Source: Hymenobacter rigui (GTDB lineage Bacteria > Bacteroidota > Bacteroidia > Cytophagales > Hymenobacteraceae). From it: a stretch of 64,000 nt of DNA. The notes beneath the pieces are model-generated. The model did not search any database. It saw only the letters and a program-made list of their open reading frames with translations, and was not told the DNA's origin. The position numbers were made by a program, and so were the translations under genes. The DNA lies in NCBI RefSeq assembly GCF_003944715.1, contig NZ_RWIT01000002.1, positions 1 to 64,000 of the forward strand. Reading direction: 5' to 3'. Shown here piece by piece: positions 16,571 to 25,220 of this stretch; the stretch's first letter is position 1; each line of letters begins with the position of its first letter.

Positions 16571-19500
16571 CTAATGCAGCAATTTATAGTGAATAGGTGT
16601 AGAGCGGGCCCCGGTGAGCTGCACGTAGTAAACGCCTGTACTCAATGGCACGGTGGCAATGTCCAGCTCAGTTTGGGTGCTACCTACTGGCAGGCGCAGC
16701 TGCCCCCGGGCCAGTACGCGGCCCACCGGCGAAAGAAGCAAGTACGTGAGGGTGGCGTTCTGGGCGGGCGGAAACGTGAGGGTATAATGCCCGTCGGGCG
16801 ACGGGTTGGGGTAAATGGCCGAAGGCGGAGCCAGCTGCCGTACGGTGGCTGCTGCCAGCGGCCGGGCAGCCGGCGTGCCGCTGGCCTGCCAGACTTCCAG
16901 GCCGGAGAGGTTGCAGGTACCGCCGGAAGTGGTGAGCTGCAGCTGCCCGGTGCTGACGCTCACGTCGAAGGGCCCGAGCTTGCGCCAGGTGCCGGCCGGG
17001 CCGCTGTTGTAGTTGGCCTGCACGGTCTGCCCGTTGAGGGCAAGGCTGAATACTTCCGCGTTGTTGTCTTCCCATACGTAGGCCCAGACCCTGTACTGGC
17101 CGTTGGGCACTTGGCTCAGGGTGGCGGACAAGCTGGTCAGGCTGTAGGCCGAGCTGCGGATCATGCCCGTGCGGGCGGCATCGGTAGCCGGCAGCAGGGC
17201 CACGTTGTTGTTGGCGAAGAAAGTGCCGTTGGTGGCGAAGTTGGCCGCCGGTGTGCCACTCCAGGCGTTGCCGTCCAGCGTCAGCCCGGGCCCATTTAGA
17301 TTCACGGCCCGGTAGAAGGTGTAGGTCGAGCCTCCCGCCGGATTGACGGTTACGGTTACCTGGTCAGCCGGGCTGCTGGCCCCGGCGTTGTCTTTCACCA
17401 CCAGGCTGAACACGTAGGAGCCGGCCACCAGCCCGCTAACCGTGGGGGCGGCGACGGTGGTGGAACTGAACACCGCTGTGTTCGGCCCGCTGCTCTGGCT
17501 CCAGGCGTAGCTGCTGATGGTGCCGTCGGGGTCGGAGCCGGAGCCGGCCAGCGTGGCGGCGCTGGTCGGCAATGTGATGGTTTGATCCGGCCCGGCATTG
17601 GCCGTGGGCAACTGATTGGTGGGCGGCGGCGGCGGCGTACCGCTGGCCTGCCAGACTTCCAGGCCGGAGAGGTTGCAGGTACCGCCGGAAGTGGTGAGCT
17701 GCAGCTGCCCGGTGCTGACGCTCACGTCGAAGGGCCCGAGCTTGCGCCAGGTGCCGGCCGGGCCGCTGTTGTAGTTGGCCTGCACGGTCTGCCCGTTGAG
17801 GGCAAGGCTGAATACTTCCGCGTTGTTGTCTTCCCATACGTAGGCCCAGACCCTGTACTGGCCGTTGGGCACTTGGCTCAGGGTGGCGGACAAGCTGGTC
17901 AGGCTGTAGGCCGAGCTGCGGATCATGCCCGTGCGGGCGGCGTCGGTAACCGGCAGCAGGGCCACGTTGTTGTTGGCGAAGAAAGTGCCGTTGGTAGTGA
18001 AGTTGGCCGCCGGTGTGCCACTCCAGGCGTTGCCGTCCAGCGTCAGGGCCGCCCCGCCCAAATTCACGGCCCGGTAGAACGTGTAAGTGCCAGTAGGAGG
18101 AGCAGAGCCGACGGTGATAGTCACCTGATCGGCGGCGCTGCTGGCCCCGGCGTTGTCCTTCACCACCAGGCTGAACACGTAGGAGCCGGCCACCAGCCCG
18201 CTAACGGTCGGGGCAGCGGTAGTCAGCGAAGAAAACACTGCCGTATTGGGCCCGCTGCTCTGGCTCCAGGCGTAGCTGCTGATGGTGCCGTCGGGGTCGG
18301 AGCCGGAGCCGGCCAGTGTGGCGGCGCTGGTCGGCAATGTGATGGTTTGATCCGGCCCGGCATTGGCCGTGGGCAACTGATTGGTGGGCGGCGGCGGCGG
18401 CGTACCGCTGGCCTGCCAGACTTCCAGACCGGAGAGGTTGCAGGTGCCACCCGAGGTGGTGAGCTGCAGCTGGCCGGTGCTGACGCTCACATCAAACGGC
18501 CCGAGCTTGCGCCAGGTGCCGGCCGGGCCGCTGTTGTAGTTAGTCTGCACCGTCTGCCCGTTGAGGGCGAGGCTGAACACTTCCGCGTTGTTGTCTTCCC
18601 ACACGTAGGCCCACACGCGGTAGGCTCCGTTGGGCACCTGGCTTAGGGTGGCGGACAAGCTGGTCAGGCTATAGGCCGAGCTGCGGATCATGCCGGTACG
18701 GGCGGCATCGGTAGCCGGCAGCAGGGTTACGCTACCATTCGAGAAGAAAGTGCCGTTGGTGGTGAAATTGGCCGCCGGCGTGCCACTCCAGGCGTTGCCG
18801 TCCAGCGTCAGGGCCGCCCCGCCTAAATTAACAGCTCGGTAGAAGGTGTAGGCCGGGGCAGTGCTGCAGTCCGGGTTCAGCCGGATTTCCTGGGTGGTAG
18901 CCAGGCCGGCGGCATCCGTTACAGTCAGCACCACGCGGTAATAGTAGGTTTCGGCCCCGCAGCCCAGGGGCGAAGTGGTGAGGCTGCCGGTGGGCGTGGT
19001 TTGCACCGGCTCAGGGTGCTCGTGGTCGGCGTGGTGCAGGTAGCACTGCCAGAGGTAGCTCAACTGGGCCGCGCTGTGCTCCTGGTCCGTCACGGTAGCC
19101 GTGAGCGGGAACGTCGTTTCAGCGGCAAGGGAGTACAGCGCGTTATTCGCGGGGCTGGTGATGGTGACCTGGGGCGGGGTGTTGTTGGCCGAAATCAGCA
19201 GCGTAGCCTGGCTGGTGAGGCCCTGGTTGTCGGTTACCGTCAGCCGCACCGAATACGCCGCCGGGGCCGCGCTGGGGGCCGTGAAGGTGTGCGCCGGGTT
19301 GGGGGCCGTACTGCTGGTGCCGTCGCCGAAATCCCAGCGGTAGCTCAGCGGCTGGCCCTCGGGGTCGGTGGAAGCACTGCCCGTAAACTGCACTGCCAGC
19401 GGACTGGGCCCAAATTTCTTATCCGACGACGCCACCGCCACGGGCGGCTGATTGGATGAGTTGTAGGTGATTTTGCGGATTTCGGACGGGAAATTCACGT

Positions 19501-21025
19501 AGTACAGCCCCGGCTGCGAAGGATGCACCGCCAGGCCCACTACCACCGCCCCGGTCGGCACAAAGTCGCGCACCACGGAGGGCACGTTGCTGCCATCCAC
19601 GGTCATATTCCGGATCCAGCCCCCCGAGTAGTCGCCAAAGAAGTACGTATTCTGATACTGGGCCGGGAAGTCGGAGTAGGGGTAGAACACGCCACCCACG
19701 CTGGCGCTGCCCCCGAACTGTGGCCCCGCCACCGGCGAGCCGGCCGCCCCCAGGTTGACCACCGTGGCCGTGCTGCCGCTGAACGTGCCTGTGCGCGAAG
19801 GCCCGGTGCCGTGCTTCCAGTCGATGAGTGGGCGGGAGTGCACGAAGGTGGGCACCGTGGCCGCAATGGCCTGCCCGCTGCACGGGTTCAGAAAGGTAGC
19901 CGTGCCGGTGGGCGTAGCCTGGGTCAGCAAATCCTGAAAGTAGTAATACTGCTGGGTGCAGCCGTTCACGCCGTACTGCGGATTGGGCATGTAGTAGTTG
20001 TAGCGCTTCTGGGCCACAAACGAGCTGTTGGCTTCCAAGCCCTCAAACAGCGGCCAGCCCAGGTTCTGGCCCGGCCGGTTTACCACGTCCACTTCCTCCC
20101 AGGTAAAAAAGCCCACGTCGCCGATGTAGAGCGTGCCGGGGTTACCGGCGCTTGCGGAGGTGCTGCCGGTGCCGGGCCGCAGCGTCATCCGGAAGGGGTT
20201 CCGGAAGCCCAGGGCCCACACCTTGGAGCGCGGGGCCTGCGGGTCGGTGGCGTTGTAGAAGGGGTTGCTGGGCACGCCCGCGCCGGTTTCGGGGTCGAGG
20301 CGCAGGATTTTGCCGTTGAGGCAGTCCACCATCTGAGCCCGAAACGCGCCCACGTTTTCCTTATCGGTGATGATGCCATCGGCCAGGGCCTGGGTGTAGT
20401 AGGTGCCGGGGTTGCTGCCGAAGTCGGCATCGGCCCCGTTGGCCCCGTCGCCGGTTGCCACCAGCAGCGTCCCGTCGGTCCCGAACACCAGGCTGCCCGT
20501 CACGTGGCTGCGCTCCGTGGAGGCCACACCGGTGGTTTTGGTGGCCCCCAGCAGCACTTTGCGACTGGCCGGATTTACCGTGTACACGCCCCCGTTCAGG
20601 GTGGCTGTGTAGCGCGTGAGCCGGCCAATGGTGGCGCTGAAGTAGTCGTTGGTGGCCGGGTTGTAGGCCGCCGTGCCGTAGTTGAGCAGGTAGTGGCGGT
20701 CCACCAGGTAAAAGAGATAGAAGTAGCCGTTGGTTTCGAACTGCGGGTGCAGGGCAAAGCCCAGCAGGCCGTGGTCGTGCCAGGCTCCCACTTCCTCGCT
20801 GATATCGAGCAGCAGGCGGCGTTGCCCGTTCTGCACCGTCCACACCTTACCGGGCCGCTCCCACACAAACATGTGCGAGCCGGAAGCCGTGAACGTGAGG
20901 CCCACGGCCTCGTTCCATTGGTCGGACACCACAGTGGACGTAAAGCCCGCGGGTGGGGCCTGGGCCGGCAGGGCCAGCGGGCAGAACAGGGTTAGCAGGA
21001 GCAGGCAAAGAATACGGTAGCGCAT
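16571..21025 (-). CDS. Giant secreted PQQ-dependent sugar dehydrogenase-like protein with PKD and repeated lectin-like modules, T9SS
   Basis: 1484 residues. Signal peptide (1-21), then a glucose/sorbosone dehydrogenase-type six-bladed propeller (about 25-510; AWHDHGLLGFALHPQFETNGY, LRLDPETGAG, NPFRMTLRPGTG) that in the family uses PQQ to oxidise sugars. It is followed by a PKD domain (YRWDFGDGTSSTAPNPAHTF, about 530-610), an Ig-like stretch, three near-identical 150-residue modules beginning TFYRAVNLGG and containing YRVWAYVWEDNNAEVFSL (carbohydrate-binding-like), and two PKD-like modules (TANAGPDQTI) between them. A T9SS C-terminal domain ends it. The product is therefore exported to the surface or medium. 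The PQQ-propeller plus PKD arrangement is common in Bacteroidota; the sugar specificity is unknown. Confidence 0.83.
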   Translation of the reverse strand: MRYRILCLLLLTLFCPLALPAQAPPAGFTSTVVSDQWNEAVGLTFTASGSHMFVWERPGKVWTVQNGQRRLLLDISEEVGAWHDHGLLGFALHPQFETNGYFYLFYLVDRHYLLNYGTAAYNPATNDYFSATIGRLTRYTATLNGGVYTVNPASRKVLLGATKTTGVASTERSHVTGSLVFGTDGTLLVATGDGANGADADFGSNPGTYYTQALADGIITDKENVGAFRAQMVDCLNGKILRLDPETGAGVPSNPFYNATDPQAPRSKVWALGFRNPFRMTLRPGTGSTSASAGNPGTLYIGDVGFFTWEEVDVVNRPGQNLGWPLFEGLEANSSFVAQKRYNYYMPNPQYGVNGCTQQYYYFQDLLTQATPTGTATFLNPCSGQAIAATVPTFVHSRPLIDWKHGTGPSRTGTFSGSTATVVNLGAAGSPVAGPQFGGSASVGGVFYPYSDFPAQYQNTYFFGDYSGGWIRNMTVDGSNVPSVVRDFVPTGAVVVGLAVHPSQPGLYYVNFPSEIRKITYNSSNQPPVAVASSDKKFGPSPLAVQFTGSASTDPEGQPLSYRWDFGDGTSSTAPNPAHTFTAPSAAPAAYSVRLTVTDNQGLTSQATLLISANNTPPQVTITSPANNALYSLAAETTFPLTATVTDQEHSAAQLSYLWQCYLHHADHEHPEPVQTTPTGSLTTSPLGCGAETYYYRVVLTVTDAAGLATTQEIRLNPDCSTAPAYTFYRAVNLGGAALTLDGNAWSGTPAANFTTNGTFFSNGSVTLLPATDAARTGMIRSSAYSLTSLSATLSQVPNGAYRVWAYVWEDNNAEVFSLALNGQTVQTNYNSGPAGTWRKLGPFDVSVSTGQLQLTTSGGTCNLSGLEVWQASGTPPPPPTNQLPTANAGPDQTITLPTSAATLAGSGSDPDGTISSYAWSQSSGPNTAVFSSLTTAAPTVSGLVAGSYVFSLVVKDNAGASSAADQVTITVGSAPPTGTYTFYRAVNLGGAALTLDGNAWSGTPAANFTTNGTFFANNNVALLPVTDAARTGMIRSSAYSLTSLSATLSQVPNGQYRVWAYVWEDNNAEVFSLALNGQTVQANYNSGPAGTWRKLGPFDVSVSTGQLQLTTSGGTCNLSGLEVWQASGTPPPPPTNQLPTANAGPDQTITLPTSAATLAGSGSDPDGTISSYAWSQSSGPNTAVFSSTTVAAPTVSGLVAGSYVFSLVVKDNAGASSPADQVTVTVNPAGGSTYTFYRAVNLNGPGLTLDGNAWSGTPAANFATNGTFFANNNVALLPATDAARTGMIRSSAYSLTSLSATLSQVPNGQYRVWAYVWEDNNAEVFSLALNGQTVQANYNSGPAGTWRKLGPFDVSVSTGQLQLTTSGGTCNLSGLEVWQASGTPAARPLAAATVRQLAPPSAIYPNPSPDGHYTLTFPPAQNATLTYLLLSPVGRVLARGQLRLPVGSTQTELDIATVPLSTGVYYVQLTGARSTPIHYKLLH
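16875..18860 (-). repeat. Intragenic tandem repeat, period 762-765 bases
   Basis: The nucleotide segment coding the lectin-like plus PKD-like module pair repeats in tandem. The landmark ccgctggcctgccagacttc occurs near 16878, 17640 and 18405, spaced 762 and 765 bases, in frame. Copies are nearly identical even at third positions, pointing to recent amplification or gene conversion. Confidence 0.9.
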
Positions 21026-21484
21026 AGCGGAGGGGAGTTAAGATGAGACATGCCACCTCCCGGCCAGCTGCCGGGCGGGCAGCGGAACAAAGCCAGAAAG
21101 ACGGGGTGGTGGAGTAAGGCGCGGCCTGCAGTCCGCGCAAAAGCCGCAGGCTTTTAGCAGGCTGCGGTAAGTCCGTTCTGAGGTTAGAAAAGCATTTGTG
21201 CCGGCCGCTCGATTATTGGCGCCCCGTTACAATTGATGTACTATACCCTGCACCAGTGCCGGCCACGCGGGCTGCACCACACATATATATCAGCCCGGCA
21301 CCCAGCCGGGCCACCCAACGAGCCTCAAGCAGCACTGAACGGTGGTGGTAAAGGGAGTAATTTACGGTAATTTTTAAATAAAATATATGCCTTATTTAAT
21401 ACACAAAGATGTGATATGCCGCTTGTTGTTCTGCGCCTAAGACATCAACTTGTGTTATCCGGATTCCAAGGGTGCGAGGCTTCT
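21026..21484. other. 459-base gap upstream of the dehydrogenase gene
   Basis: No coding frame with family resemblance. It holds a GC-rich half next to the dehydrogenase start and an AT-rich stretch (about 21350-21420) that is the likely promoter region. No RNA gene was recognised. Confidence 0.4.
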
Positions 21485-22285
21485 TTAATTCCTTGCTTCA
21501 TTCCGCGCCGAACTCAAATCCAGCAGATACTCGCAAGCCCGACGAAATGGAGCGTCTCTATCCGGGCTGTGACGCAGCACCAGGTGATACCCGGCGGCAG
21601 TATGTGCTTCCAGGACCCAGGTTGCCCCGTCCAGCGCCAACGACTCCTCAAAAGCGGGCAGCTGCTGAAAAGTGCTATTCCGTAGCATCTGCTCAAAATG
21701 CTGCCACTGCGCCGGGCTGACAGGCCGCGTTGTTTCCAGGGCCACCAGCTGAACCGGTGGGCGGTTGGCTTCGGCCACGGCCCGTCGCACAGCCGGGTCG
21801 GCCTGCCGCGTACGGAACTCCTGTTGCAGTTTTCTTTTTTCCTCCGCTGATGTTCCCGGCGGGATGAACTGAATAGGTGTCAGCCGAGGGCCGCAGGCGG
21901 GCTTATCCAACAACTGCGTCCGCAATGTTGCGCCGGCGGCCTGCTGGGTGAGTGTAAGCAGCACCGGCCGGCCGAAAGACCGTAGCCACAGAAATCGGTA
22001 CCGGTCGGCCCCAAAGTAGTAGTTCGACAGTACCGGAGCCCCGAAATGCCACAAGTTGCAGGAGGCAAAACGGAGTTCATAAGGCAGACTCCCAGTTGTC
22101 TGTGTCGTGATGGAGTCGGTAGAGGTATAAGAGGAATCCGCCGCCGGGAAGAAAAACGTGCTGGAATCCCGCGGGAGCCCCTGCGCATCGGATATAGCCG
22201 GGTTTTGCGGATAGACTGACTGGCTACTAGTAGGCGATGAGCAGGCCGCCAGTAGCAAAGGGAATAGTAGGTAGATGCGGCGCAT
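21485..22285 (-). CDS. Hypothetical lipoprotein
   Basis: 266 residues with a lipoprotein signal (MRRIYLLFPLLLAACSS, lipobox LAAC at residue 15), then a Ser/Thr-rich linker. No family recognised. The body contains a charged helix (FIPPGTSAEEKRKLQQEF, about residues 142-160) and a C-terminal alpha/beta stretch. Probably anchored in the periplasmic face of a membrane. Its upstream region has an 11-bp inverted repeat. Confidence 0.65.
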   Translation of the reverse strand: MRRIYLLFPLLLAACSSPTSSQSVYPQNPAISDAQGLPRDSSTFFFPAADSSYTSTDSITTQTTGSLPYELRFASCNLWHFGAPVLSNYYFGADRYRFLWLRSFGRPVLLTLTQQAAGATLRTQLLDKPACGPRLTPIQFIPPGTSAEEKRKLQQEFRTRQADPAVRRAVAEANRPPVQLVALETTRPVSPAQWQHFEQMLRNSTFQQLPAFEESLALDGATWVLEAHTAAGYHLVLRHSPDRDAPFRRACEYLLDLSSARNEARN

Positions 22286-22320
22286 AAATAAATGGAGTAG
22301 TGCTGGCCGGTTCTGAATGA

Positions 22321-22363
22321 ATTGAGCTATATGGTATTTGTTACCAATCCTCTATAGCTCAAT
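22321..22363. promoter_or_regulatory. Inverted repeat upstream of the lipoprotein gene
   Basis: Arms attgagctata (22321-22331) and its complement (22353-22363), with a nested ggta/tacc pair inside, 36 bases upstream of the start at 22285. Possible operator or leader hairpin. Confidence 0.4.
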
Positions 22364-22493
22364 ACATAATAATTCATGGTACCTAATTCCTGGATGCGCC
22401 CTTCTCTGCTCTGTTGGCTTATCAGCGCCTTGCCAACAGCCTGCTGTAAGTATGCTTGCTACTCAGAAATAGTATGAACGGCCCACAAACAAT

Positions 22494-22535
22494 AACGGCT
22501 GGAATGCACCGGCGCAAGCCTGCATTCCAGCCGTT
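22494..22535 (-). terminator. Terminator of the FG-GAP protein gene
   Basis: 15-bp perfect stem (22494-22508 with 22521-22535) followed on the minus strand by attgtttgt, just after the stop at 22557. Confidence 0.75.
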
Positions 22536-22556
22536 CAGCACGGTTAAAGAAGGTTG

Positions 22557-25013
22557 TTACCGAAGCAGAAGGTGGCGGGTAACAGGTGAGGCCGAAGTAC
22601 TGGTGAGCCGCAAAACGTAGGAGCCGCGCGCCAGTTTTCCTACCTGCAGCTCCTGCGTTGACAGGTTGCCGGTCAAGCTAGTGCTAAGCACTATTCGGCC
22701 AGTTGCATCCAGCAGCTCTGCCCGATAAGGGGAAGTGGCAACAGCCCCGGAAAAGCGCAGATACAGGCGGTCGGCAGCCGGGTTGGGATACACCTGCCAC
22801 TGGTCGGCAGCAGCAGCCACGGCTTGGTTGCTGGTAACAGTGCCGCCTCCTTGCAGGAACGTATTCACCGCGCTGGCTCCCAGGTTGGCTACTGTAAGAT
22901 CGGGGCGGCCATCGGCGTTTACATCCGCCACCGTCACATCATACGGTGCTCCGCTTACGACTAAAACGAGGCCAAACGACAGGACGCCGTTGGTATTACC
23001 CAGGATGGATACCTCCCTATACTGGGCATTCGTGACAATGACTTCAGGCTGCGCATTGCCATAGATATTCGCCACGCTCAGGCCGCTGGAATAAAAGCTG
23101 TTCTGTTGGGGCTCAACCTGAAATTGACCAGTGCCATCATTCCGCAGCACAACTACCGGCGACCGGCCTTCGCTGCTGGTAAGCAACTCGGGGCGGTTGT
23201 CGCCCGTGAGGTCGGCAGCAATAATTTGTACGGGAGTCCCGCTGGCGGTAATAATACTGGGGGCCGCAAACTGCCCGCTGCCGAGGTTCCGCAGAACGGC
23301 TACCGGGCCGGTGGAGTGGGCCGCCGCCAAGTCGGGCCGGCCGTCGCCATCCATATCAGTGGCTACCAAGCCGGTGGAAAAGGCTCCCGTGGGTAGCGCC
23401 AGCGGACTGGCAAATTGGCCGTTTCCGGTATTGAGGAGTACTGCCACCGAGTTGCCGCTAGCCCCGGATACGGCCAGGTCCGGGCGGCCGTCCGCATTGA
23501 AATCGGCGGCTACGACGCCCGTGGGGTTGCCCGGTACGCTGATGGTCGTAGCCGTTGTGAGTGTGCCCGTTCTGGTGGTATTCAGTAGCACCGAAAGCGA
23601 AGCGGCCCCGCGGTTGGCCGTTACGGCATCCAAACGGCCGTCTCCGTTTACATCTGCCAGCGCTACCGCTTCCGGCTGCCGACCTACCGGATAAGTAACT
23701 GCGGGAGCCAGTGTACCATCGGCCTGGCGGAGCAGCACGGCCAGATTACTCCCCGTGGCTGAAACGCCGCTTACCGTCACCACATCGGGCCGACCGTCGC
23801 CATTCAGGTCGCCCTGCACCAGTCGGAGCGGGCCATTGGGCGCATTAATGGCGGTAGAGGCGGCGGCGGTGAACCGGCCGTTGCCCAGGCCCGGCAACAC
23901 GCTGAGCGACTGGGAAACCGTCTGGACATAGTTGGCCGTGACCAGGTCCGGGCGGCCGTCGCCCGTCAGGTCCGCCACGGCCACATCGTAGGGCGTTACC
24001 CCGGCAGCAAAGGAACCGGCCGAGGTAAACGCGCCCGTAGCCGAGCCCAGCAGCATGGTGATGTCGTTGCTGCGGCTGTTGGATACGACGATATCCCGGA
24101 AACCATCGGCATTCACATCGGCACTGGCAATGCCGGTAGAGCCTAGGCCGGCCGGGTACGTGGTGGGGGCAGCAAAGCCAGTGGCCGTTGCCAGGGTAAC
24201 AGTGGCCGCGTTGGCAAAGTCGGCCTGCGCCACGTCCGGGCGACCATCCCCGTTGAAATCAGCCACCAGCAGCTCCACCCCATCCTGCGCGCCCGGATAG
24301 CGCCCCACCGAAGTCAGCACGCCGGTGCCGGAGTTGCGCAGTATTTCAAAGGTAGCGGTGGTACTGTTCGAGACGAGTACATCTGCTTTGCCATCGGCAT
24401 TCATATCGGCTATGGTAATGCCGCCCGCCCCCTGCGGTAGTGTGAGCATGGTGCCTACATCTGTAAAAGTCCCATTACTCAGGCTGGCTAGCACGGTAAG
24501 CTGGGCGGTAGCACCCGCAGAGCTGAGGACGGCTAGATCCGGCCGGCCATCCCCCGTCAGGTCGCCGGCCGCCAACTCGTAGGCAGCGGCACTATTAGGC
24601 ATAGGGTAGCTGACAGCCGCGTTGAAGCGCCCGGAACGGTCGTTGCGCAACACCGAAACTGACTGCCCCCCGTAGGAGGTTACGGCCAGATCCGGATACA
24701 AATCCCCATTGAAATCAGCGGCTACAATAGCATTCGGGCTACTGCCGACGGCGTAAGTCGTCACGGCCCCCAACGTATTGGTTGCGCCGTTTAACAGCAC
24801 ACCCACTTTGTTACCCACTAAATTGGCCGTTGCCACATCCGGGCGGCCGTCCCGGTTTAAGTCAACGGCTACCACGCTGCGGGGCGTTTCGGGGTAGGGA
24901 GAGCCCACGCCGTAGCCGATGGGTTGCGGAAAAACCGGGAATGACTGCGCGAAGCCTGCCAGGGCTGGTAACAGTAAACTACCGGCCAGGAGAAGAGGTA
25001 AGCGTTGAAGCAT
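22557..25013 (-). CDS. Secreted FG-GAP/VCBS-repeat protein with T9SS sorting domain
   Basis: 818 residues from ATG at 25013, which begins a clean signal peptide (MLQRLPLLLAGSLLLPALAG). About twelve FG-GAP/VCBS repeats follow, each with a D-x-N-x-D-G-x-x-D calcium-loop core (AVDLNRDGRPDVATAN, AADFNGDLYPDLAVTSYG and variants) and a VLLN or VLRN strand, forming one or two integrin-like propellers. The last 75 residues (YPNPAADRLYLRF ... GSYVLRLTS) are a type A T9SS signal. Probably a calcium-stabilised surface or secreted protein of unknown ligand. Confidence 0.87.
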   Translation of the reverse strand: MLQRLPLLLAGSLLLPALAGFAQSFPVFPQPIGYGVGSPYPETPRSVVAVDLNRDGRPDVATANLVGNKVGVLLNGATNTLGAVTTYAVGSSPNAIVAADFNGDLYPDLAVTSYGGQSVSVLRNDRSGRFNAAVSYPMPNSAAAYELAAGDLTGDGRPDLAVLSSAGATAQLTVLASLSNGTFTDVGTMLTLPQGAGGITIADMNADGKADVLVSNSTTATFEILRNSGTGVLTSVGRYPGAQDGVELLVADFNGDGRPDVAQADFANAATVTLATATGFAAPTTYPAGLGSTGIASADVNADGFRDIVVSNSRSNDITMLLGSATGAFTSAGSFAAGVTPYDVAVADLTGDGRPDLVTANYVQTVSQSLSVLPGLGNGRFTAAASTAINAPNGPLRLVQGDLNGDGRPDVVTVSGVSATGSNLAVLLRQADGTLAPAVTYPVGRQPEAVALADVNGDGRLDAVTANRGAASLSVLLNTTRTGTLTTATTISVPGNPTGVVAADFNADGRPDLAVSGASGNSVAVLLNTGNGQFASPLALPTGAFSTGLVATDMDGDGRPDLAAAHSTGPVAVLRNLGSGQFAAPSIITASGTPVQIIAADLTGDNRPELLTSSEGRSPVVVLRNDGTGQFQVEPQQNSFYSSGLSVANIYGNAQPEVIVTNAQYREVSILGNTNGVLSFGLVLVVSGAPYDVTVADVNADGRPDLTVANLGASAVNTFLQGGGTVTSNQAVAAAADQWQVYPNPAADRLYLRFSGAVATSPYRAELLDATGRIVLSTSLTGNLSTQELQVGKLARGSYVLRLTSTSASPVTRHLLLR

Positions 25014-25158
25014 AGAAAACGCTGAATAAATGAGGAATGTAGACGTGGAAATTCGAACTGCTTCGGAAAAAGCCAGTAAAACTAGGTAAGAAACGGAGGC
25101 AATAGTCGTTTTACCAAGACAAAAAATGGATTCGCCGCAACCTGCGGGCATTTTTCTA

Positions 25159-25166
25159 TACTTTTG
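25159..25166 (+). promoter_or_regulatory. -7 promoter element TACTTTTG before the TPR gene
   Basis: Matches TAnnTTTG, 54 bases upstream of the ATG at 25221. No -33 element could be fixed with confidence. Confidence 0.5.
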
Positions 25167-25220
25167 GCTACCCCCGTTGCGGCTTCCCGCCGCGGCTCCT
25201 CTTCCGCGTAACGCTTTCTG

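Noticed and set aside
19523..20995. 490-codon plus-strand frame opposite the dehydrogenase gene
   Set aside because: GC-rich antisense shadow; product is low-complexity and shares no family features, while the minus-strand gene has clear domains.
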